Part shown: positions 38,206-44,826 of the stretch, piece by piece
Layout: each line of letters starts with the position of its first letter
Numbering within the stretch: the stretch's first letter is position 1
Assembly (NCBI RefSeq): GCF_014596975.1
Contig: NZ_JACVXD010000007.1
Coordinates: 1-64,000 of the forward strand
Direction of reading: 5' to 3'
Length of the DNA stretch: 64,000 nt
From: Aestuariibaculum marinum
GTDB lineage: Bacteria; Bacteroidota; Bacteroidia; Flavobacteriales; Flavobacteriaceae
Notes under the pieces: model-generated
Told to the model about the DNA's origin: nothing
The model's input: only the letters and a program-made list of their open reading frames with translations
Databases searched by the model: none
Made by a program: the position numbers and the translations under genes

Positions 38206-38241
38206 AAAAAAAAGCCCGTGATTTAATCACGGGCTTTTTTT
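38206..38241 (-). terminator. Terminator of the pit gene
   Basis: A perfect stem around AAAGCCCGTGATT and its complement, with A and T runs at both ends; 20 bases past the pit stop. Confidence 0.88.
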
Positions 38242-38260
38242 CATTAAGATGTTGTTTTGT

Positions 38261-40546
38261 TTACGCTTTAGCTTCTTCTGTGCTTAAGGTAGCAGGCTTA
38301 ACCGATGCATCGTGTGCATGGTCGTACTCTTCAAGAAGATTCATAGTTGCGTTTAACAAATCTTTAGTTTCTAACAATAAACTAAAGTATAAGGTTGTGT
38401 TCTTCGGACTCGATTCTTCCGTACGAGTACGCTCCACTTGCTTTTGAATTTTCGTTGTTACTAACGATGTGATTTCAGCTTTTCTTCCTAAGATCACCGA
38501 TAACTCATCAAAAGACTGGGTGTTAAATGCATTTTGAATATTGTTAAATAACGTTTCGAAACGCTCATCCACCTCTTTAAGTTCTTTAATTTGGTTGAAT
38601 TTTAATTTCTTATGGTTATTGTTAACATGCTTATGACTCACCTTAGTAATGTATTCTAAAGACTGAACCATATCTTGTAAATATCCTAAAATGTGAATAT
38701 AGAAATTACTAGCACCAACACTAGACTCATCTAAATTCTTGATGAAATAGAAAATGTTATCTCTTAGTTCATCAACCTCGTCTGAAAGTTTAATAATCTG
38801 CTTTTTATTCTTTTTAAGCATGGCTAAATCCTGCTTAGCTAAACCATTAATAGCATTGGTGTAAATTTTATTTCCACGCTTTACAAGACTAGCAATGTTT
38901 GATGCACTTTCGTGAATCACACCTTGTAACGAGCTGCTTTCAGCTTGCTTTAAGTAATCTTCCTCTAAAGATTTAGGAGAAGAAGTTTTCTTGTGTGCTT
39001 TGTAGTTTCTGTAAATTATTAAGCCAGTTAATAATAACAAGATTGGCGTCATTACACTAGGGTTCCAGTGGATTAGGAAGGCTACAAAACCTGAAGCGAT
39101 AAAAGCTCCAATAGCTGTAAAGAACCAACCACCAATAACGTTTAATACACCAGCAACACGGTAAACAGCACTTTCTCTACCCCAAGCTCGATCGGCAAAC
39201 GATGTACCCATAGCCACCATAAAGGTTACGTAAGTGGTAGATAGTGGTAATTTCATTGATGTTGCAATAGCAATTAATACACCAGCTACCATTAAGTTAA
39301 CCGAAGCACGAATCATATCGAAGGCAGGGGCATCTTTAGCTTTTTCTTTGCTTAATAGAGCTTCTTGCTTTTCGAATCTCACATTCATTTTACCTTGAAT
39401 ACTTGCAGGAACAATAGCTTCAAAAGTATCAGAAAGGAATGTTGTTGCTTTTACTACACCACGTGATAATGAGTTCGGTTGAAATTTCTCGTGAGTATCC
39501 CCTTGGTGAGATAGACTAATCTCGGTGTCTGCAACTGTTCTTGCTTTTTTAGATAACCATAAAGTCACTACCATGACACCACCAGAGATGAATAATAATA
39601 AAGGTTCTGCAGGCACTTTCTTTTCTAGTACGCCCATTGAAAATGCTGAGGCGTCTAAGCCAGAAGCAATCCAGGCTTCATAAGAGTGGTATGCTGCCAT
39701 AGGCACCCCGATAAAATTTACCAAGTCGTTACCAGAGAATGCAAGGGCTAAACCAAATGTACCAACAGCAATAACGATAAGTAAGATGCTTTTCTTTGTT
39801 AATTTCTGGAATGCATAGGCAAATAAAGTCCAGAAAACAAAACTTCCCAGCATGATGAAGATTTCGTTACCTTCAACACTACCTTGCATTTCACTATAAT
39901 ATGGAGTTCCTTTTAATCCTTTTAAGAAAATAAAGTAAGTGATAGCTGTTAATGAAAAACCGCCGAAAAACGCACCGAAATGTTTCATTTTCGTTTCGAA
40001 GTGGAACGTGAATATTAAACGTGATATCCACTGAACAAATGCACCAACGGTAAAGGCTATAACGACCGACAACAGAATCCCTAAAATAATGGTCAGGGCT
40101 TTATCAGTGTTGATATATTTACCAATATCTGAAATCGTTTCAGTATTTGAAACACTGGTTTTAATTAAGGCCATAACAACTGCCGCTCCCAGTAAGTTGA
40201 ATACAATCGATACTGTAGTAGAGGTTGGTAATCCTAATGTGTTAAAAAAGTCGAGTAGAAGAATGTCGGTAATCATTACCGCCATGAAAATAATCATAAT
40301 CTCGTCGAAGAAAAACTCTCCTGGAACGAAAATACCTTTACGGGCAACCTCCATCATACCACTTGAAAATACGGCTCCAATGAAAATACCTAAACTGGCA
40401 ACAATCATGATGGTTTTAAAAGGAATGGCCTTAGAACCAATAGCTGAGTTTAAGAAGTTAACCGCATCGTTACTTACACCAACCACAATATCAACCACAG
40501 CTAATACAGTGATGGCTATCAGCATAAATAAATATAAATTATCCAT
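38261..40546 (-). CDS. pit: Pit-family inorganic phosphate transporter with PhoU-like tail
   Basis: 761 residues. The membrane part (about 1-525) has the duplicated Pit signatures: GVSNDAVNFLNSAIGSKA near 23-40 and a second LPLSTTYVTFMVAMGTSFA block, with GLPTSTTVSIV between. It imports phosphate with a cation gradient. The C-terminal 220 residues are soluble and helical, with the spacing of a PhoU-like domain (LVKRGNKIYTNAIN onward), normally a separate regulatory protein. The fusion suggests built-in control of the transporter. First inner-membrane component of the proposed phosphate island. Confidence 0.92.
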   Translation of the reverse strand: MDNLYLFMLIAITVLAVVDIVVGVSNDAVNFLNSAIGSKAIPFKTIMIVASLGIFIGAVFSSGMMEVARKGIFVPGEFFFDEIMIIFMAVMITDILLLDFFNTLGLPTSTTVSIVFNLLGAAVVMALIKTSVSNTETISDIGKYINTDKALTIILGILLSVVIAFTVGAFVQWISRLIFTFHFETKMKHFGAFFGGFSLTAITYFIFLKGLKGTPYYSEMQGSVEGNEIFIMLGSFVFWTLFAYAFQKLTKKSILLIVIAVGTFGLALAFSGNDLVNFIGVPMAAYHSYEAWIASGLDASAFSMGVLEKKVPAEPLLLFISGGVMVVTLWLSKKARTVADTEISLSHQGDTHEKFQPNSLSRGVVKATTFLSDTFEAIVPASIQGKMNVRFEKQEALLSKEKAKDAPAFDMIRASVNLMVAGVLIAIATSMKLPLSTTYVTFMVAMGTSFADRAWGRESAVYRVAGVLNVIGGWFFTAIGAFIASGFVAFLIHWNPSVMTPILLLLTGLIIYRNYKAHKKTSSPKSLEEDYLKQAESSSLQGVIHESASNIASLVKRGNKIYTNAINGLAKQDLAMLKKNKKQIIKLSDEVDELRDNIFYFIKNLDESSVGASNFYIHILGYLQDMVQSLEYITKVSHKHVNNNHKKLKFNQIKELKEVDERFETLFNNIQNAFNTQSFDELSVILGRKAEITSLVTTKIQKQVERTRTEESSPKNTTLYFSLLLETKDLLNATMNLLEEYDHAHDASVKPATLSTEEAKA

Positions 40547-40567
40547 AATTTAACTTGAAATAGTTTG

Positions 40568-40611
40568 CAAATATCTTTAGTGTTTTGCTTTGTTATGTTA
40601 TCTAAATGTTA
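40568..40611 (-). promoter_or_regulatory. pit promoter with 11-bp TGTTA repeats
   Basis: On the minus strand GATATTTG (40568-40575) is a 7-of-8 match to TAnnTTTG. TGTTA at 40596 and 40607 (plus strand) is repeated exactly 11 bases apart, 20-45 bases upstream of the box. It lies in the 69-base gap between the porin stop and the pit start. Confidence 0.4.
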
Positions 40612-40615
40612 ACTT

Positions 40616-41806
40616 TTAAAAGTGGATATCGCACTGTAACCTGTACATGATCTGACCAGTATTGGTTGGTACATCTAAGTAGCTAATATCCGTTTGTACT
40701 TTTAATTTATGACCAGATAAATATTTAGAAACACCAAGTGTATATTGGGTTTCCGGATCTTTACCGGTAATTGTTTTATCTAACTCTACATTAGTATATC
40801 TACCTGTTACTTCCCAGTTGTTTTTAAACAAATAACCAGACATTAAGTTATATCCATTACCTACTTGTACTTTATCACCAGTTAAACTGCCATCTGCATT
40901 TTTAGCAAACGGATCATCGGCGGTTCTATTAGCAAATTCTCCCATAAAAGAGAACCCTCTGTACTTAAACATTGCGTCTATAAAGATAGCGGAAATATTT
41001 GTTTCATAAAGTCCTTCGTCGGTTTCCATGTAAGACCCCATGTTACCACGGTTTCTTACGGCATTATTGTTAAAGTTATAGGTGGCACCAACAGCTAATT
41101 TAGGTGTGTGTTCGCGTTTTAAATCCGATCCCTTATAATCTCCTTTACTTTGAAAATCACCAAATGGATATAATTCAACACGACCAGTATATTGGTGTCC
41201 GCCTTCGTTACCGGTAGTTACGTTACGTCCTTCACCTTGAGAAATCGATAATATTTCTTTAACAATAAATTTGTTTGAAAGGTTGAAATGATGTCTTAAC
41301 TGAAGTCCCATATCACGGTCAATGTTAAAACGGCTGTTTACTAACGAACGATCTACTAATTGTAAATCTGCAGATGAGATAACACGTTCGCGGTTACCTG
41401 GTAATTTGGTTTGTCCTGCCCATAAAACAAAGTTTCCTGCGAAGTTCCATTTTAAAACGGCATCCATAACATATCTTGGAGAATTGCTGGTATATTGTGA
41501 TGCACCAGACATATCGCGGTTAGATAATCCTAACTCTATTTTGTATTTAAGTTTTGGTGAAAAGGCAAAACCATCAAATTTTAAACGTGAACGCCTTACT
41601 AGCGCACTTGTTTCTAAAGATTCTCCATCCTGCCATGTTGATGTTCCTAAAAGTTGCATACGGAATCCAACTTTCATGGTAAATGAACTGTCTTTACCTA
41701 CTAAATTAAAAAGTCCTTTCCCGAATTTTGGGGCATTGGTTTCCTGCGCAAAAAAAGTGCTTGTAGCTAATACTAAAATAGCTACGAGGCTCCATCTAAA
41801 TTTCAT
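40616..41806 (-). CDS. OprO/OprP-family phosphate-selective porin
   Basis: 396 residues, signal peptide 1-20 (ending TFFAQ), then a 16-strand-type outer-membrane barrel of the Porin_O_P family (KFGKGLFNLVGKDSSFTMKVGFRMQ, RRSRLKFDGF, VLWAGQTKLPGNRERV) ending in an aromatic residue (CDIHF). Family members in Pseudomonas select phosphate or polyphosphate. It is directly upstream of pit on the same strand, so the pair would move phosphate from outside to the cytoplasm. Confidence 0.9.
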   Translation of the reverse strand: MKFRWSLVAILVLATSTFFAQETNAPKFGKGLFNLVGKDSSFTMKVGFRMQLLGTSTWQDGESLETSALVRRSRLKFDGFAFSPKLKYKIELGLSNRDMSGASQYTSNSPRYVMDAVLKWNFAGNFVLWAGQTKLPGNRERVISSADLQLVDRSLVNSRFNIDRDMGLQLRHHFNLSNKFIVKEILSISQGEGRNVTTGNEGGHQYTGRVELYPFGDFQSKGDYKGSDLKREHTPKLAVGATYNFNNNAVRNRGNMGSYMETDEGLYETNISAIFIDAMFKYRGFSFMGEFANRTADDPFAKNADGSLTGDKVQVGNGYNLMSGYLFKNNWEVTGRYTNVELDKTITGKDPETQYTLGVSKYLSGHKLKVQTDISYLDVPTNTGQIMYRLQCDIHF

Positions 41807-41834
41807 AAATTGTATTCTTAGTTTTTGTCGGGCG

Positions 41835-41879
41835 CAAAAGTCTAATATTAAAACGAAACCAATGTTTCCTTAATGTTAA
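41835..41879 (-). promoter_or_regulatory. Porin promoter with TGTTT/TGTTA repeats
   Basis: On the minus strand GACTTTTG (41835-41842) is a 7-of-8 match to the -7 consensus. TGTTT (41863) and TGTTA (41874), 11 bases apart on the plus strand, lie upstream of it. Same arrangement as at pit. Confidence 0.35.
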
Positions 41880-41896
41880 ATGTACGTAAAATAAAA

Positions 41897-41922
41897 GAGA
41901 CTACCTTGGCCAAGGTAGTCTC
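41897..41922 (-). terminator. Minus-strand terminator upstream of the porin gene
   Basis: A perfect 26-base palindrome (half-site GAGACTACCTTGG). On the minus strand it is followed by TTTTATTTTA; on the plus strand no T run follows. It therefore ends a leftward transcript that begins in the noncoding stretch to its right and lies before the porin start. Confidence 0.6.
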
Positions 41923-41992
41923 CACAGAAATCATAATAATGTAGTCGACAAAAACTAATAGATTATATGAAATACTAAATGTTGTCTTAAGA
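41897..41992 (-). ncRNA. Candidate small RNA in the phosphate island
   Basis: A minus-strand -7-like box TTTATTTG (41999-42006, 7 of 8) would start a transcript near 41992. It would end at the terminator at 41897, giving an RNA of about 95 bases with no ORF. The alternative is a terminated leader of the porin mRNA. Confidence 0.3.
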
Positions 41993-42113
41993 CTTACGCA
42001 AATAAAATGTAAATGCTTGATTTAAATGTAACCGTAATATTAAGTAATTATTAATTCGCATATGTTAATTTTTAAAGTGTAAACAGTTGTTAGTCAATAT
42101 GTATAGGTTGTAA

Positions 42114-42157
42114 TGTTAAATTAATGTTACGTAAGTGTTGATTAAATGTTACGAAAT
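42114..42157 (+). promoter_or_regulatory. Four 11-bp TGTTA direct repeats, candidate Pho box
   Basis: TGTTA at 42114, 42125 and 42147 and TGTTG at 42136 form four tandem 11-base units. The spacing equals that of PhoB/OmpR-type Pho boxes. The array ends 3 bases before a -7 box at 42161, the position where PhoB activates by replacing -35 contacts. Confidence 0.55.
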
Positions 42158-42160
42158 GCG

Positions 42161-42168
42161 TATCTTTA
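42161..42168 (+). promoter_or_regulatory. -7 box of the YwqK-like gene
   Basis: TATCTTTA is a 7-of-8 match to TAnnTTTG, directly behind the TGTTA repeats and 28 bases before the ATG at 42197. Confidence 0.45.
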
Positions 42169-42196
42169 CTGTATTAATGTTAAATACCCCATGATT

Positions 42197-42547
42197 ATGA
42201 AAAAGTTTATTTTATCTCTGGCCTTTTTAGTAACTGTGGTTTCTTTTGGACAACAAAAAAGAGACTTAAAGTTTAATAAAGATACCAATTTAATTGAAGT
42301 AACTTACTATCATGACAATGGAGAGGTAAGCCAAACAGGGTTTTACACTACAGATGGTAAATTACAAGGAGAATGGTTGAGCTTTAATGAAGAAGGCAAG
42401 AAAACGGTTTCAGGTAATTATGATAATGGGAAAAAAGTCGGCAAATGGTTTTACTATACTGGTGAAACTGTAAAAGAAGTAGATTACAATGCTAATGAAA
42501 TAGCAAGTTTAAAAGAAACAAACGTGAAGAACGATAAGGGTCTTTAA
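42197..42547 (+). CDS. Secreted MORN-repeat (YwqK-like) protein
   Basis: 116 residues from the chosen start (MKKFILSLAF), with a signal peptide ending SFGQ near 18. The mature part holds about three MORN-variant repeats (YYHDNGEVSQTGFY, GKLQGEWLSFNEEGKK, GNYDNGKKVGKWFYY), annotated in Bacillus as the YwqK family antitoxin. The upstream in-frame ATG at 42146 is rejected, because it lies within the promoter repeats. The only plus-strand gene of the phosphate island, it has the best-formed TGTTA array. Function unknown. Confidence 0.78.
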   Translation: MKKFILSLAFLVTVVSFGQQKRDLKFNKDTNLIEVTYYHDNGEVSQTGFYTTDGKLQGEWLSFNEEGKKTVSGNYDNGKKVGKWFYYTGETVKEVDYNANEIASLKETNVKNDKGL

Positions 42548-42560
42548 AATGTAAATACTA

Positions 42561-42600
42561 AACATAAAAAAGCCTCCCGATTGGGAGGCTTTTTTATGTT
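42561..42600. terminator. Bidirectional terminator
   Basis: An 18-bp perfect stem (AACATAAAAAAGCCTCCC and its complement) with a 4-base loop, between the convergent YwqK-like and lipoprotein genes. Confidence 0.9.
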
Positions 42601-42617
42601 TTATAAAGAAGCTTATA

Positions 42618-44669
42618 TTATAAGCCAGCATTAATCCATGTCCAAGCAGAGATGTCTAATGCGGTAGCATCTTTACCAGAATTTAATGTGTAGAAAGTAG
42701 TTTCTCCAGTAATTAAAGTAGCATCTGCTGCAGATCCTGCTATGATTACATTTGAAGTAGCTCCACCGTCTTTCATGTCTAAATCAACATCATAACCATT
42801 TAAGTGTAATCCAGTTATTGTTCCTCCAGATTCTTTTTTAAACTGTAATGCAGTACCACCAACAGTAGAGATTGCTGTAATGTTATTGAATTTAGGGTTT
42901 CCGTTAGCTTTATCTCCTTCAAAAGCAGTTGAGAAACCAGCTACAGTATGAGAGATGTAAGCGTTATCTACAGTTCCGTTCCAACCTTCTGTCCAGTCGA
43001 TAGCATCATCACTGTTGTTTTCTAAATATAAGTTAGTTACCGAAGCAGTACCTCCGAAGAACTCAATTCCGTCATCATCACCGTTAATTACCGCAATGTT
43101 TTCTAATACAGTTTCAGAGCCTACAGCGTATAAAGATACACCGTTGTATTGAGACTCAGAGTTAATTTGAGCACCAGTTCCTTTAAGTACTAAGTTTTTA
43201 ACAGAACCAGAGTTATCGTTGTCTGTAGTACCTCCATAAATGAAACCTCCAATTTCAGCAACAGCGTTAACACCTGCAGACGTTGTTGCGTTACCACAAA
43301 TGGTTAATCCACCCCAGTCTCCAGGGTTACCAGCAGCAGAAGCAATAACTACAGGGTTAGCTGGTGTACCTTCTATAAAGATTTGACCACCTTGTAAAAC
43401 AGCAATGTAAACTCCAGTACCACCATCTCTAGCAGTAATTTTTGTTCCAGCAGGGATTGTTAAAGAAGCACCATCTTGTACGATGTAAGATGAGTTTAAT
43501 GTATAGCTTACAGAAGCATCTAGAGTAACCTCTCCAGTAACCGCACCTTGTAATACAGCAGTATCAAAAGATAAGTCTGATGCTACCCAGTCAAAATCAG
43601 CAACATCTACAGTAGGAACAACAGAAGTGTTTAAAGCAAAAGTATATGCACTTTCGTCTACATCTGTAGTTGTTTCATCATCTTCAACCATTGCAACAGG
43701 TGTGTACCCATCAACAAATACTACGTTTGAAGTTGCTCCAGCATCTTTCATATCTAAGTCTACATCATATCCACTTAAAGATAAACCAGTAATTGTTCCA
43801 CCAGATTCTTTTTTGAATTGCAATGCAGTACCTCCAACAGTAGAGATAGCTGTGATGTTATTAAATTTAGGATTTCCGTTAGCTTTATCACCTTCAAAAA
43901 CAGTAGAGAATCCAGCAACAGTGTGTGAGATATAAGCGTTATCTACAGTGCCGCTCCATCCTTCTGTCCAGTCGATAGAATCATCACTATTATTTTCTAA
44001 ATATAAGTTAGATACCGATACAGTTCCACCAAAGAACTCAACACCATCATCATCACCGTTAATAACAGCAACGTTATCTACTAAAGTACCAGAACCAACA
44101 GCGTAGAAAGATACCCCGTTATACTGAGACTCAGAGTTAATTTGAGCACCAGTACCAACAATTTGTAAATATCTAATGATACCAGAACTATCTGAATCGT
44201 CGTTACCACCGTAAATGAAACCACCTACTTCGGCAACAGCATCAACACCAGCTGTAGTTGTTGCGTTACCACAAAGTGTTAATCCACCCCAGTCTCCAGG
44301 GTTACCATCGGCAGAAGACATAATTACTGGCTTGCTTGCCGTTCCGTTAATGTTTATCTGACCACCTTTTAAAGCAGCGATGTATACGTCTGTTCCACCA
44401 TTATCAGCAACAATTGTTGTTCCGGCAGGGATGTTTAAAATAGCTCCCTCGTCAATAATGAATGAACCTGTTAAATCGTATTGTACAGCAGCATCAAGTG
44501 TATAAGACTCTTTTAAAGTACCGTTTAATACTCCAACTTTTAAGTTAGCCATTACTTCAGTATCGCCACCTCCAATTGGAGCAGGATCTTCAGAGTCACA
44601 ACTTGTAGCTACAACTAATACTGCCGATGCAGTAAAAGCTTTGAATAAATTTAGGAATGATTTTTTCAT
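42618..44669 (-). CDS. Internally duplicated lipoprotein, beta-helix-like, paired with a TonB receptor
   Basis: 683 residues from MKKSFLNLF (44669); a longer reading from 44726 would bury the signal. The lipobox is LVVATSC. Two copies of a roughly 270-residue unit follow, offset by 325 residues, sharing blocks GNPGDWGGL, GGFIYGG, GAQINSESQYNGVS, INGDDDG and EGDKANGNPKFNN almost unchanged. The repeating short-strand pattern suggests a parallel beta helix; the GDDDG blocks may bind metal. It lies downstream of a SusC-like receptor in the SusD position but is not a SusD homologue. Function unknown; ligand binding for the receptor is my inference. Confidence 0.7.
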   Translation of the reverse strand: MKKSFLNLFKAFTASAVLVVATSCDSEDPAPIGGGDTEVMANLKVGVLNGTLKESYTLDAAVQYDLTGSFIIDEGAILNIPAGTTIVADNGGTDVYIAALKGGQININGTASKPVIMSSADGNPGDWGGLTLCGNATTTAGVDAVAEVGGFIYGGNDDSDSSGIIRYLQIVGTGAQINSESQYNGVSFYAVGSGTLVDNVAVINGDDDGVEFFGGTVSVSNLYLENNSDDSIDWTEGWSGTVDNAYISHTVAGFSTVFEGDKANGNPKFNNITAISTVGGTALQFKKESGGTITGLSLSGYDVDLDMKDAGATSNVVFVDGYTPVAMVEDDETTTDVDESAYTFALNTSVVPTVDVADFDWVASDLSFDTAVLQGAVTGEVTLDASVSYTLNSSYIVQDGASLTIPAGTKITARDGGTGVYIAVLQGGQIFIEGTPANPVVIASAAGNPGDWGGLTICGNATTSAGVNAVAEIGGFIYGGTTDNDNSGSVKNLVLKGTGAQINSESQYNGVSLYAVGSETVLENIAVINGDDDGIEFFGGTASVTNLYLENNSDDAIDWTEGWNGTVDNAYISHTVAGFSTAFEGDKANGNPKFNNITAISTVGGTALQFKKESGGTITGLHLNGYDVDLDMKDGGATSNVIIAGSAADATLITGETTFYTLNSGKDATALDISAWTWINAGL
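42747..43553 (-). repeat. Intragenic direct repeat, copy B
   Basis: Codes for the second unit of the duplicated lipoprotein. It matches 43722-44528 at an offset of 975 bases with long near-identical stretches, so the duplication is recent or kept uniform by conversion. Confidence 0.75.
43722..44528 (-). repeat. Intragenic direct repeat, copy A
   Basis: Codes for the first unit of the duplicated lipoprotein; partner of 42747-43553. Confidence 0.75.
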
Positions 44670-44716
44670 TTTGTTTTTAATTAGTTTTTTGTTGTGCTTT
44701 TTCAAAGCAAAATAAT

Positions 44717-44797
44717 TTCGTCGCAAAGTAAAGGACTAAGTGTTTGTTCACTATTAACCTAATATTAAAACTAGGTTACCCTTTGCTTTGCGACGAA
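44717..44797 (-). promoter_or_regulatory. Long intercistronic hairpin between receptor and lipoprotein genes
   Basis: TTCGTCGCAAAGTAAAGG (44717-44734) pairs with 44780-44797, 18 bp with one wobble. Inside it, TAACCTA (44755-44761) pairs with TAGGTTA (44772-44778). It lies in the 157-base gap between the two genes. It could stabilise or process the operon mRNA, or stop part of it before the lipoprotein. Confidence 0.6.
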
Positions 44798-44826
44798 TGT
44801 GTTTTGTTAACTCAATGTTAACTTAT

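Noticed and set aside
42146..42196. Upstream ATG for the YwqK-like protein
   Set aside because: This start lies within the TGTTA repeats and upstream of the -7 box, and would put a non-signal sequence before a normal signal peptide.
42747..44528. CRISPR or satellite repeat
   Set aside because: The repetition is two long coding units of one protein, not short spaced repeats. No CRISPR-like array exists in the window.
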